From an uncultured Eubacteriales bacterium (GTDB lineage Bacteria; Bacillota; Clostridia; Lachnospirales; Lachnospiraceae), in the NCBI GenBank assembly GCA_900314845.1, contig OMWV01000046.1, positions 1 through 64,000 on the forward strand: a stretch of 64,000 nt of DNA, given 5' to 3'. The notes beneath the pieces were generated by a model. That model was given only the letters and a program-made list of their open reading frames with translations, had not been told where the DNA came from and did not search any database. How positions within the stretch are numbered: the stretch's first letter is position 1; the number at the start of each line of letters is the position of its first letter. Positions 28,832-37,656 of this stretch are shown here, piece by piece. A program made the translations under genes and the position numbers.

Positions 28832-30235
28832 ATGCATGACAACAAGGAAAAGCTTATGGCTGTTGGCCGCCGTGTGCTGGAGGCCTCCAAGACGGAACTT
28901 TATGTTGCCATGAGATTTCTCGATCTTGCCCTGAACAGTCTGGATTATGAGATGGACCTTTCCATCCGGACTGTCGGGACGGACAGCAGGAGCATCCGCT
29001 ATAACCCGTCCTATCTCATCCAGGCCTACCGGGAGGACAGCCTGAGGGTCAACAGGCTTTACCTGCATATGATCCTCCACTGTGTCTTCCGCCATATGTT
29101 CGGCGGGGATGACAAGGATGACAAGGAGCTCTGGGACCTGTCCTGCGATATAGCGGTCACATCCATCATAGACAGCATGGATTACCGCTGCGTGCACGAG
29201 GTGGTCCCGGATCAGAGACAGGCGGTCTATGACAGAATGGGCGAGTGCATGAAAGTGCTGACCGCGGAGGGTATCTATAAGGAATACAAGAAGCACCCCC
29301 TCACATATTTTGAGATGGAGGATCTGAAGAAGTATTTCACAGTGGATGACCATGCCTTCTGGGAGGCAAAGCATAAGGAAGAGCAGGAGGACAAGAAGAA
29401 GCCGTCAGACGGCGATCAGGATCAGAACGATCAGGATAAAGACAAAGATCAGGACAAGGACAATGATCAGGATAAGCAGGATAAGAAGGAACAGGAAGAT
29501 AAGTGGCGCGAGATCAGCGAGAAGATGCGCACGAACATAGAAACCTATTCCAAGGACGCGACGGATCTTGCCGGCAGTCTTTATGACCACATCAGAATCG
29601 CCACAAGGCAGAAGTACGATTACAGGAAGTTTCTCAAGAAGTTTACAACCCTGCATGAGGAAATGCGGATCGATCTGGACAGCTTCGACTATATCTATTA
29701 CACATACGGCTTTGTCCATTATGGCAATATGCCCCTGATAGAGCCTCTGGAGTATAAGGAGTCCCGCAAGGTCGAGGAGTTTGCCATTGTGCTGGATACG
29801 TCAGAGTCCTGTTCCGGCGAGTATATCAGGAGATTCCTGGAAGAGACATTTTCTATTCTTGCCGGCAGAGAGAATTTTTTCCGCAAGATGAATGTCCATA
29901 TCATCCAGTGTGACGCGGCTGCCCAGGTGGATGATATCATCCGGTCCGAGGACGATATGCGCCGCTATATGAAGGATTTTAAAGTCATAGGTTTCGGAGG
30001 TACGGATTTCAGACCGGCTTTCGCCTATGTCGAGAAGCTGATCAAGGAAAAGGCATTCAAGCATCTCAAGGGGCTTTTGTATTTTACGGACGGCTACGGC
30101 AAGTATCCGGTCAAGAGACCTCCCTTTGAGACGGCATTTGTCTTCCTTGAGGAAAATTACAATGACAGACAGGTTCCGCCCTGGGCTGTTAAACTGATCC
30201 TGGGTCCCGAGGAGTTAGGGATAAGGACAGCATGA
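28832..30235 (+). CDS. VWA-like domain protein with metallopeptidase-like N-terminal domain
   Basis: 467 residues. N-terminal domain (about 1-180) resembles the DUF2201 putative metallopeptidase fold, but the expected HExxH is H79-MIL-H83, with Met in place of the catalytic Glu, followed by H88. A low-complexity Asp/Gln/Lys linker lies at about 190-220. The C-terminal domain (about 315-467) has a complete MIDAS metal site: D322-x-S324-x-S326, GGTDF and FTDGYG. In MoxR/VWA pairs the VWA protein is the partner of the ATPase. GGAGGTG precedes the ATG. The ATPase gene follows after 13 bases. Confidence 0.82.
   Translation: MHDNKEKLMAVGRRVLEASKTELYVAMRFLDLALNSLDYEMDLSIRTVGTDSRSIRYNPSYLIQAYREDSLRVNRLYLHMILHCVFRHMFGGDDKDDKELWDLSCDIAVTSIIDSMDYRCVHEVVPDQRQAVYDRMGECMKVLTAEGIYKEYKKHPLTYFEMEDLKKYFTVDDHAFWEAKHKEEQEDKKKPSDGDQDQNDQDKDKDQDKDNDQDKQDKKEQEDKWREISEKMRTNIETYSKDATDLAGSLYDHIRIATRQKYDYRKFLKKFTTLHEEMRIDLDSFDYIYYTYGFVHYGNMPLIEPLEYKESRKVEEFAIVLDTSESCSGEYIRRFLEETFSILAGRENFFRKMNVHIIQCDAAAQVDDIIRSEDDMRRYMKDFKVIGFGGTDFRPAFAYVEKLIKEKAFKHLKGLLYFTDGYGKYPVKRPPFETAFVFLEENYNDRQVPPWAVKLILGPEELGIRTA
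29413..29490 (+). repeat. low-complexity Asp/Gln/Lys-coding repeat
   Basis: Degenerate copies of GATCAGGATAA/GACAAGGA encode a string of DQ and DK pairs in the linker between the two domains of the VWA-like protein. It is in frame and probably an unstructured spacer. Such tracts can change length by slippage. Confidence 0.8.
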
Positions 30236-30248
30236 GAGGAGCAGCTTT

Positions 30249-31784
30249 ATGAATATCAAGAGGGCTAAGGAAGAGATAAAGAATACTGTCCGTGCCTACC
30301 TTACAAGAGACAAGCTGGGCGATTACGCGATCCCCGTGATCAGGCAGAGACCGATCCTTTTGATAGGACCTCCGGGAATCGGCAAGACAGCGATCATGTC
30401 CCAGGTAGCGCGTGAGTGCAAGATAGCACTGGTAGCCTACACCATCACCCACCATACCAGGCAGAGCGCCATCGGTCTGCCCTTTATTGAGAAGCGGTCT
30501 TATAAGGGAACGGAAGTCTCTATCACAAAATATACCATGAGCGAGATCGTTGCCTCTATCTATGACAAGATCGAGTCAACAGGCCTGGACGAGGGTATCC
30601 TTTTCATAGATGAGATAAACTGTGTTTCCGAGACGCTGGCTCCTACTATGCTGCAGTTTCTGCAGGGCAAGACATTCGGCAACCACAAGATCCCGGAAGG
30701 CTGGGTCATCGTGGCAGCGGGCAATCCCCCGGAATACAACTCTTCCGTAAGGGAATTCGATATCGTTACCCTTGACCGTGTCAAGAAGATCACAGTGGAT
30801 GTGGATTACCAGGCATGGAAGGAATATGCCTATGAAGTGGGGATCCACGGGGCGATTATTTCCTATCTTGATATCAAGAAGGAGAATTTCTATGATATAG
30901 AGACGACGGTCGACGGGAAGGAGATCGTCACGGCCAGAGGCTGGGAAGACCTGTCCCGCCTGATGAGCGTCTACGAGAAACTGGATATCCCCATAGACGA
31001 ATCTGTCATCCTTCAGTATATCCAGAACCGCAGGATCGCAAAGGATTTTGCAAATTATCTGGATCTCTACAAGAAATATCAGACAGACTACAATGTGGAC
31101 GCCGTCCTGGCCGGGAAGATCAGCGAGAGCGGCGTAGAGAAGATAAAAGAAGCTTCCTTCGACGAGAAGCTCAGCGTCATAAACCTTATGGTAAGCAAAC
31201 TGACGTCTGTGTTCTCAGATGCCTACGCGAAAGACCTCTATGTGCATGATCTTTTCGATGTACTCAAGGAGATAAAGGAAAAGTTTGCGAAGGCTCAGCC
31301 TTCCGGCAGCGAGACGGCTCATATCCTGAGTGATAAGATCCTTCAGATAGAGGAAGATCTGGATCTGAATGCAGAGAGGGGACTTTACGAGGAGAATCAG
31401 GTCAGGAGTCTCAAACAGGTTGTCATGACATTGGAGGGTTACCGCCAGAATCTGATCAAGAAAGATCAGTTGGAGCCTGAGAAGGCCTTCCGCTATATCC
31501 GTGCTTCCTTCTCTGATGATACGACAAAGAGGAAGCAGCTGATAGACAAGGGAAAGACAAATCTTGAGAATGCCTTTACATTCCTGGAGCAGGCTTTCGG
31601 CGAGAGCCAGGAGATGGTCATATTTATCACGGAACTCAATGCCAACAGGCATTGCGCCCGCTTTATCAGGGATAATGGCTCTGAGAAGTATGACCGCTAT
31701 AATCAGGCTCTTCTCTTTAACGAGAAAAAGGAAGCACTGCTGAAGGATATCGATGAGGTAAGTGACCTGGCGGATATGCTGTAA
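30249..31784 (+). CDS. MoxR-like AAA+ ATPase
   Basis: 511 residues. AAA+ core at about 20-230: Walker A GPPGIGKTA near 40, Walker B ILFIDEIN near 120, sensor 1 AAGNPPEYN near 158, arginine-finger region TLDRVKK near 175. The C-terminal ~280 residues are mostly helical. It is probably a hexameric remodelling ATPase acting with the VWA-like protein encoded just upstream, as in MoxR-VWA pairs that mature or insert cofactors in target proteins. The target here is unknown. GGAG lies upstream of the ATG. Confidence 0.85.
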   Translation: MNIKRAKEEIKNTVRAYLTRDKLGDYAIPVIRQRPILLIGPPGIGKTAIMSQVARECKIALVAYTITHHTRQSAIGLPFIEKRSYKGTEVSITKYTMSEIVASIYDKIESTGLDEGILFIDEINCVSETLAPTMLQFLQGKTFGNHKIPEGWVIVAAGNPPEYNSSVREFDIVTLDRVKKITVDVDYQAWKEYAYEVGIHGAIISYLDIKKENFYDIETTVDGKEIVTARGWEDLSRLMSVYEKLDIPIDESVILQYIQNRRIAKDFANYLDLYKKYQTDYNVDAVLAGKISESGVEKIKEASFDEKLSVINLMVSKLTSVFSDAYAKDLYVHDLFDVLKEIKEKFAKAQPSGSETAHILSDKILQIEEDLDLNAERGLYEENQVRSLKQVVMTLEGYRQNLIKKDQLEPEKAFRYIRASFSDDTTKRKQLIDKGKTNLENAFTFLEQAFGESQEMVIFITELNANRHCARFIRDNGSEKYDRYNQALLFNEKKEALLKDIDEVSDLADML

Positions 31785-31798
31785 AAGAGGTTGATAAA

Positions 31799-32212
31799 GT
31801 GAAAAAAGCAAAAGCGGAAAAGATGACATTTGTCCAGGCCCATGCCAAGAGTTTTGGAGAATTTGATTATCAGGGCAGGCATTTTGTCCTGATCTCCAGA
31901 CCCTATACCTGGATGGCCAAGGATGAACAGGCTCATGTCAACGCGGATGCCATCTGTCCGGATGATGAAAAGGACGAAGAGGGATTTTATCCCGTGTACA
32001 ACGTCCGCTGGCCGGTTCGTGATCAGCATCTTCTGGACTACTGCCAGGCAGTCGTGGAACGGGACTGTGAGAAGGCCCGCAGCATCAGCATGGAGTGGGG
32101 CGTAAGCGAGGAGACAGTCATCGTTGAGAACTGGGATGAACCTTATATTGTAAGCCTTACCATGTACAAGTATGACCCTGAGACCATCAGCAAAAGATAC
32201 GCCTGGTCATAG
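31799..32212 (+). CDS. small hypothetical protein, fourth gene of the LRR/VWA/MoxR run
   Basis: 137 residues, not recognised. It is soluble and acidic, with many aromatic residues (for example RPYTWMAKDEQ near 34 and NVRWPVRDQ near 68) and no membrane segment. The start is GTG with AAGAGG eight bases upstream, 14 bases after the ATPase stop, so it belongs to the operon. It may be an adaptor or substrate of the ATPase (inference). Confidence 0.7.
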   Translation: MKKAKAEKMTFVQAHAKSFGEFDYQGRHFVLISRPYTWMAKDEQAHVNADAICPDDEKDEEGFYPVYNVRWPVRDQHLLDYCQAVVERDCEKARSISMEWGVSEETVIVENWDEPYIVSLTMYKYDPETISKRYAWS

Positions 32213-32236
32213 GGATGCAGCCGGAGATAGAGTGTT

Positions 32237-32647
32237 ATGGCCAAGCGTTTTAACAAGGAAGCCAAGGCTGAGTATGTCATGCGCAGCACCCTGATAAAGG
32301 AAGCGGACGCCATCGTGCAGAAGGCATATGAAGCAGCCGGTTTTTCCGGAGAGATCAGGATAGACCCGGATTCCTATGCCTACCTGATGTCTGTCAGTAT
32401 AAAGGACCTGTTCGATGGGAAGCTGCCGGGCGGCAGTCCTTCTGATGAACACAGGCTGGGGGATCAGATCCTCTTAAGATACAATGATGAGCAGAATCTG
32501 TTTGAGATCAGCCTTCTGCTAAGGATCAGCGGGAGCCAGGGGATCTCCATGAGGATCCTGCATTATGAAGATGGCTCAGTCTATCTTTTTGACCATGAGA
32601 AGGGAGAATGGTCTCTCTTTGTGCCTGATGAGGGCCCAATTATGTAG
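32237..32647 (+). CDS. small hypothetical protein whose stop codon lies inside selC
   Basis: 136 residues, not recognised. A basic helical N-terminus (about 1-35) precedes a mixed alpha/beta part. It follows the previous small gene after 24 bases and a weak GGAG. The last codons ATG-TAG overlap the first bases of tRNA-Sec (32644 on), so the mRNA of this operon runs straight into selC. The overlap is seen in the sequence; whether selC is processed from this transcript is inferred. Confidence 0.68.
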   Translation: MAKRFNKEAKAEYVMRSTLIKEADAIVQKAYEAAGFSGEIRIDPDSYAYLMSVSIKDLFDGKLPGGSPSDEHRLGDQILLRYNDEQNLFEISLLLRISGSQGISMRILHYEDGSVYLFDHEKGEWSLFVPDEGPIM

Positions 32648-32739
32648 ATGGACAGGCAACTGGTGTGCCTCCTGGTCTTCAAAACCAGTGTGGGGCGGGG
32701 TACGTCCCGGGTGAGTTCGATTCTCACACATCTACGCCA
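32644..32739 (+). tRNA. selC: selenocysteine tRNA (anticodon TCA)
   Basis: GTAGATG (32644-32650) pairs with CATCTAC (32729-32735), followed by discriminator G and an encoded CCA (32737-32739). The anticodon stem CTGGT/ACCAG holds the loop CTTCAAA, anticodon TCA, which reads UGA. A long variable arm (GGGGCGGGGTACGTCCCGG region) and T arm GTGAG-TTCGATT-CTCAC complete the 96-base tRNA. Its neighbours are selD, selA and selB. It is the only one of the four tRNAs in the window with encoded CCA. Confidence 0.96.
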
Positions 32740-32767
32740 GAATGAAAAGGCTATGATAGCCGTTTAC

Positions 32768-32803
32768 CGGGCTGCCGCAGTATCCTAAGGCAGCCCCTTT
32801 TTT
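32768..32803 (+). terminator. terminator between selC and selD
   Basis: GGGCTGCC (32769-32776) pairs with GGCAGCCC (32789-32796), 12-base loop, then C and six T. It probably ends the selC transcript and leaves selD to start again or to be reached by readthrough. Confidence 0.85.
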
Positions 32804-32836
32804 CTAAACAGATCTATCTGAAGGGAGGTGAGAGCC

Positions 32837-33880
32837 ATGGAAGATCAGCGGATCAGACTGACGCAGTATACGAAGGCATCCGGGTGAGCGGCCAAGTTAG
32901 GTCCCAAGACCTTAGCTCAGGTTCTGAGCTCACTTCCCAAATTTCATGACGATCATCTCCTTGAAGGAATAGAAACATCGGATGACGCAGCGGTCTATCA
33001 GATCTCTGAGGAGCTGGCTATGATCCAGACGGCGGATTTTTTCACCCCTGTCGTTGATGATCCTTTTACATTTGGCCAGATAGCGGCGGCCAATGCGCTC
33101 AGCGATGTCTATGCTATGGGAGGGAAGCCTAAGATCGCCCTCAACCTGGCAGCTTTCCCGAACTGCCTGGATCCGGCTATCCTTGCCGATATCCTGGCAG
33201 GCGGCGCCGACAAGGTAAAAGAGGCCGGCGCGGTGCTTGCGGGCGGCCATTCGATCAGCAGCGACGAGCCCCTCTACGGGCTTGCCGTCACGGGCTTTGT
33301 AAACCCGGCAGCCATGTGGAAAAACGCCGGAGCAAGGGCCGGGGACGCGCTGATCCTGACAAAGCAGATCGGCACAGGAGTTGTGAATACTGCTTTTAAG
33401 GGCGAAGCAGCTTCCGACGCGTCGGAGGCAGAGGCCATCCATGTCATGAGATCACTGAATGCAAAGGCCAGGGATGTCCTGGCAGGGTTCTCTGTCCATG
33501 CCTGCACAGATATCACAGGCTTTGGGCTTATCGGCCACAGTCTTGAGATGGCAAGGGCAGGCGGGGTAACGCTGGAGATCCGGGCCAGATCTGTACCCCT
33601 GATCACGGGCGCGGCAGACTATGCCGAGGAGGGTTTTGTCCCTGCCGGCGCCTACAGGAACCGGGATTATATGCAGGACTGCGTAGATGAGGGAAAGATG
33701 AGCAGGACGCTTACGGATCTGCTTTATGATCCTCAGACTTCCGGGGGTCTTCTCTTCGCGGTGAGCGATGAGGATGTCCCTGATATCATGCACGCCCTCG
33801 CGGGAGCCGGTATGGAGACAAAGACGGCTCTTGTGGGTCATGCAGTCAAGGCCCAGACAAAAGCAATCAGGCTGCGCTGA
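32837..33880 (+). CDS. selD: selenide, water dikinase, itself a selenoprotein (Sec17, TGA readthrough)
   Basis: 347 residues when the TGA at 32885-32887 is read as selenocysteine. It makes selenophosphate from selenide and ATP, the Se donor for Sec-tRNA. The reading frame runs unbroken from ATG 32837 (with AGGGAGGTGAG upstream) through TGA codon 17 in the context ASG-U-AAKLGP, the same place as the catalytic Cys17 of E. coli SelD, and then through the AIR-synthase-like ATP-binding fold (FFTPVVDDPF, AAANALSDVYAMGG, AGGHSI). A caller that treats TGA as stop would begin at 33020 and lose the catalytic residue. Neighbours selC, selA and selB support the reading. Confidence 0.94.
32885..32920 (+). 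promoter_or_regulatory. Sec codon and bacterial SECIS-like hairpin in selD
   Basis: TGA at 32885-32887 is followed by a stem of about nine pairs (32895-32903 with 32908-32917, one bulged T near 32912), 4-base loop CCAA at 32904-32907. The apex lies 16 bases after the TGA, in the normal range for SelB recruitment. The hairpin is coding sequence at the same time. Confidence 0.75.
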
Positions 33881-33935
33881 TCTTCAGTGCAGCCTTTTTC
33901 GGTAGATAACAAAAAACCTTATCCAGGGAGGAAAT

Positions 33936-35351
33936 ATGGAGAAAAGACTCTTTTACAGAGAGATTCCCAAGGTAGACTCATTTCTGGAGACAGAAGAAAT
34001 AAAAGAGCTGATCCGGCTCTACGGCAGGGAACCTGTCACCCGGGCTGTGAGGGAGGAGGAAGCTCTTCTGAGGGATTTCATCTTTAGCAGCAGCAGGGAG
34101 GAAGAAATAAAGGAGAAGATCAGAAACTTCGGTCAGGCGGTCGGACAGAGGGTCCAGGCAGTATTTTCCCCGGACCTGCGCCGGGTGATCAATGCGACGG
34201 GCATTATCCTGCACACGAATCTTGGCAGGGCACCGATCGGGGAAATGGCGGCAGACCACCTGCGGGATGTGATCACGGGCTACTGCAATCTTGAATATAA
34301 CCTCATGGAGGGCAGGCGGGGAGAGAGGTATTCCCATTTTGAGGCCCTTTTGTGCTCACTGACCGGGGCTGAGGCCGCCATGGCAGTCAACAATAACGCG
34401 GCGGCAGTCATGCTGGTCCTGAGCAGTCTGGCGAGGGGCGGAGACGTTGTCGTATCCAGGGGGGAGCTCGTGGAAATCGGGGGAAAGTTCCGTGTTCCCG
34501 AGGTCATCTCCATGAGCGGGGCCCATCTTGTGGAAACAGGGACGACAAATAAGACCCATCTCTCAGATTATGAGAAGGCCGTAAGTGAGCAGACAAAAGC
34601 ATTTCTCAAGGTCCACACAAGCAATTACAGGATCGTGGGCTTTTCGGAGCTTGTGGATGCCGGTCAGATCCGGGAGCTGGCCGAGCGCCTGGATATCCCG
34701 GTCGTAGAAGATCTTGGCAGCGGCAGCTTTGTCGACCTGCGGCCCTTTGGCTGTGAATATGAACCGACAGTCCAGGAAGAAATAAAAAAGGGAGTGGATC
34801 TGGTCTGCTTCAGCGGAGATAAGCTGCTTGGCGGCCCTCAGGCCGGCATTATAGCAGGCCGCAGGAAATATATAGACCTGATAAAGAAAAATCCTCTGAC
34901 GAGGGCTCTGCGCATCGATAAGTTTACGGCGGCGGTCCTTGAGCAGACTCTGCTGGAATATCAGGCTCCCGGCAGGGCTTCTTCCCGGCTGCCTGTGCTG
35001 AGAATGATAGAAGAGAGCAGAGAAAGCATAAAGAAGCGCGCGCAGCGGCTGGCGGACCTGCTTGCCCCGGCCGGGGCGTTTGCCCGGATAGAGTGCTGTC
35101 CCTCCCAGTCCCAGATCGGAGGGGGAGCCATGCCCCTGACAGACCTTAAGAGCATGGCTGTGACCATAAAACCTTCGAATATGAGTGCTGCCGGCTTTGA
35201 AAGAGAGCTTCGTGCTCTGCCTGTCCCTGTCATAGGCAGGATAAAGGATGACAGGATCTGGCTGGATGTGCGGACTATGGGAGATGAGGACATAAATGAA
35301 GCGGCAGAGCAGATCAATGATCTGCTTGCCCGGACAGGAGACAGGCCATGA
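33936..35351 (+). CDS. selA: L-seryl-tRNA(Sec) selenium transferase
   Basis: 471 residues. PLP enzyme that turns Ser-tRNA(Sec) into Sec-tRNA(Sec) with selenophosphate. The Schiff-base lysine is K296 in SGDKLLGGPQAG (K295 in E. coli); NATGIILHTNLGRAP near 88 and NNNAAAVML near 151 are family signatures. GGGAGG precedes the ATG. The end overlaps selB by four bases. Confidence 0.97.
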   Translation: MEKRLFYREIPKVDSFLETEEIKELIRLYGREPVTRAVREEEALLRDFIFSSSREEEIKEKIRNFGQAVGQRVQAVFSPDLRRVINATGIILHTNLGRAPIGEMAADHLRDVITGYCNLEYNLMEGRRGERYSHFEALLCSLTGAEAAMAVNNNAAAVMLVLSSLARGGDVVVSRGELVEIGGKFRVPEVISMSGAHLVETGTTNKTHLSDYEKAVSEQTKAFLKVHTSNYRIVGFSELVDAGQIRELAERLDIPVVEDLGSGSFVDLRPFGCEYEPTVQEEIKKGVDLVCFSGDKLLGGPQAGIIAGRRKYIDLIKKNPLTRALRIDKFTAAVLEQTLLEYQAPGRASSRLPVLRMIEESRESIKKRAQRLADLLAPAGAFARIECCPSQSQIGGGAMPLTDLKSMAVTIKPSNMSAAGFERELRALPVPVIGRIKDDRIWLDVRTMGDEDINEAAEQINDLLARTGDRP

Positions 35352-37264
35352 AGCATTTTACTATCGGCACGGCAGGTCACATCGACCATGGCAAGACGGC
35401 ACTTATCAAGGCGCTGACAGGCCGTGATACGGATCGGTTAAAAGAGGAAAAAGAAAGAGGGATCACCACCGAGCTTGGGTTTACCTGGTTCGACACTTCT
35501 GACGGTGACCGCTGCGGCATCGTGGACGTTCCCGGCCATGAAAAATTCATCCGCCATATGGCGGCGGGAGCTGCCGGCATGGATCTTGTCCTTATGGTTG
35601 TGGCGGCTGACGAGGGCATGATGCCCCAGACCAGGGAGCATCTGGATATTCTGGAGCTTCTGGGCGTAAAAAAGACAATTCTTGTGATAAACAAATGCGA
35701 CCTGGTGGACGAGGGCTGGCTGGAGCTTGTGAAGGAAGACCTGAAGGAGGAACTGAAGGGGACGATCATGGAAAATGCGCCGCAGGTCTGCGTTTCTGCC
35801 CTTACAGGCCAGGGAATCGATGAGCTGAAGAGCCTGATCTCCAGGATGGTGAGAGAGGAGATGGAGCCGAGGGATGTGAACAGCATTCCCAGGCTCCCCA
35901 TAGACCGGGTCTTCACGCTCCCGGGATTCGGGACAATCGTTACGGGGACTCTGCTCTCGGGCATGATAGGTAAGGGGGATATCCTGCAGCTGTACCCGGA
36001 GGGCAGATCGTGCCGGGTCAGGAATATTCAGGTCCACGGAGAGAACCAGGACTTCTGCCAGGCCGGTCAGAGGAGCGCCCTGAACCTGGCGGATCTGTCG
36101 ACAGACCAGATCAGGAGAGGAGATGTCATTTCCCTGCCGGGGTGCATGAAGAACACAAGCCTTATTGATGTCAGGCTGGTCCTGCTTGGGGATTCCCAGC
36201 GGACCGTGATAAACCGGGAAAGACTGCATTTCTTTACCGGGACAGCGCATATCCTCTGCCGTGCCATTCTCCTGGACGCGAAAAAGCTGGAGCCGGGTCA
36301 GTCCTGCTTTGCCCAGCTGCTTCTGGAGGAGGAGACCGTAGTAAGAAGAGGAGATCGGTTTGTTGTCAGATTCTATTCTCCCCTTGAGACGATCGGTGGA
36401 GGCATAGTCCTTGAACCTTTGCCGGCAGGGAGAAAAAAGCGTTTTGACCCGGATGCCGTAAAAGAACTTGTGAGGAAGGAGAAGGGGTCTCTGGCTGATG
36501 TGGTCGAGATGCGTGCAGAGGAGGCCGGTCTCAGGCTGATCAGCGTGTCAGAGATTGCCAGGGCGGCAGGGCGTACCTGTGAGGAGACAGCCCTTGCAGC
36601 CGAAAAGCTGGCTCAGGAGGGGAGTATATTCCTGTATGAGGCGAAGAATGATTCCTTTGTCTGGCACAGGGGCAGCATGGCTGCTCTGGCGGCTGCTCTG
36701 CGCCGGGATCTGGCAAAATACCATCAGGAGCATCCTTACAGGAGAGGCATGCCCAGGGCTCAGCTTAGGACCACATATATGAAGTCTGTGAAACTGAATC
36801 TGTTTGATCTGTGTATGGACACTCTGGCCCGGGAGGGCGTTATATGGCAGCCCGGTTCGGATATCGCGCTGGCGGGTTTTTGCATCCCTCAGGATGAGCT
36901 CAGAGAGGCCATAACAGGCAGGATCAGCAGTGCCCTTGAGGAGGCCGGCTTTAACTTTCTCAGGGTCTCTGAGATCGATCTGAAGGCCTTCCCGGCGGAC
37001 GCGGTGCAGGATATCTTTCAGCTGATGGCAGAAGAAAATATCCTGGTCCGTATCTCTGAGGATGTCTATACCATGAGCCGCTTTGTTGAGGAAGCGAAAA
37101 AATTTGTCGAAGACCATTTTCAGAAGGAGGAGATCCTCACGATCGTTCAGCTGAGGGATCATTTCGGGACGAGCCGCAAATGCGCTAAGCTTCTGATCGC
37201 TTACTTTGACCAGATCAGGCTCACCCGCAAAGCGGGCGCGGAGACGGAAAGGGTCAGGGCCTAG
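35348..37264 (+). CDS. selB: selenocysteine-specific elongation factor
   Basis: 638 residues. N-terminal EF-Tu-like GTPase: G1 GHIDHGKT near 7-14, switch I RGITTELGF, G3 DVPGHEKF near 58, G4 NKCD near 114. Domains 2 and 3 follow, then about 270 residues of winged helices that bind the SECIS hairpin. It delivers Sec-tRNA(Sec) to UGA codons, including that of selD here. It begins inside the selA stop (ATGA). Confidence 0.97.
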   Translation: MKHFTIGTAGHIDHGKTALIKALTGRDTDRLKEEKERGITTELGFTWFDTSDGDRCGIVDVPGHEKFIRHMAAGAAGMDLVLMVVAADEGMMPQTREHLDILELLGVKKTILVINKCDLVDEGWLELVKEDLKEELKGTIMENAPQVCVSALTGQGIDELKSLISRMVREEMEPRDVNSIPRLPIDRVFTLPGFGTIVTGTLLSGMIGKGDILQLYPEGRSCRVRNIQVHGENQDFCQAGQRSALNLADLSTDQIRRGDVISLPGCMKNTSLIDVRLVLLGDSQRTVINRERLHFFTGTAHILCRAILLDAKKLEPGQSCFAQLLLEEETVVRRGDRFVVRFYSPLETIGGGIVLEPLPAGRKKRFDPDAVKELVRKEKGSLADVVEMRAEEAGLRLISVSEIARAAGRTCEETALAAEKLAQEGSIFLYEAKNDSFVWHRGSMAALAAALRRDLAKYHQEHPYRRGMPRAQLRTTYMKSVKLNLFDLCMDTLAREGVIWQPGSDIALAGFCIPQDELREAITGRISSALEEAGFNFLRVSEIDLKAFPADAVQDIFQLMAEENILVRISEDVYTMSRFVEEAKKFVEDHFQKEEILTIVQLRDHFGTSRKCAKLLIAYFDQIRLTRKAGAETERVRA

Positions 37265-37316
37265 CTGGCAAATGGGTTTCAGATCCCATAAACGGATGAT
37301 CGCATCCGGGCAAATA

Positions 37317-37325
37317 TGATATAAT
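37317..37325 (+). promoter_or_regulatory. extended -10 promoter before the 95-aa gene
   Basis: TGA-TATAAT at 37317-37325, with no good -35. A small hairpin (CGGATG 37293-37298 with CATCCG 37303-37308) lies where the -35 would be and lacks a T run, so it is not a clear selB terminator. Confidence 0.6.
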
Positions 37326-37362
37326 AGCTGTAAACATTTTCTATAAAAAGGAGTTTTATATT

Positions 37363-37650
37363 ATGAGTAAATACGATGCAGAATTTCTTATAACTGTGAA
37401 GAGAAAGTTCGCGGACCCTTCCAGAGGGATAAAGACATTTGCCGACAAGTCCCAGAAGACGGATATTGAGGCAGACAGCGAGCAGGAAGCTCTTGATAAG
37501 GCTTTTGACTATGCTGTCATGGAGTGCCAGCAGATCACAGGCGTAACGCCCAACATAGACAAGCCCACGCGCGTCTGCTACGTGATCTATGAGAATGGAA
37601 GCAGCGTGGAATACTCCGATTTCACCGTGACAAAGAAAGAGGATCAGTGA
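37363..37650 (+). CDS. small hypothetical protein
   Basis: 95 residues, not recognised. It is soluble and charged, with a probable mixed alpha/beta fold (strand EFLITVKRKF, helix EQEALDKAFDYAVMEC, strand RVCYVIYENG). AAAAGGAG precedes the ATG and a promoter lies 40 bases upstream. The ATPase gene follows after six bases, so the two are probably co-transcribed. Confidence 0.7.
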   Translation: MSKYDAEFLITVKRKFADPSRGIKTFADKSQKTDIEADSEQEALDKAFDYAVMECQQITGVTPNIDKPTRVCYVIYENGSSVEYSDFTVTKKEDQ

Positions 37651-37656
37651 GCTTAG

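Noticed and set aside
29413-29490. CRISPR-like or tandem repeat array
   Set aside because: The repeats are short, degenerate and in frame, encoding a DQ/DK-rich linker; no spacers.
32885-32887. selD as a pseudogene broken by a stop codon
   Set aside because: The TGA falls on the catalytic position, is followed by a SECIS-type hairpin and lies beside selC, selA and selB; both flanks encode conserved SelD sequence.
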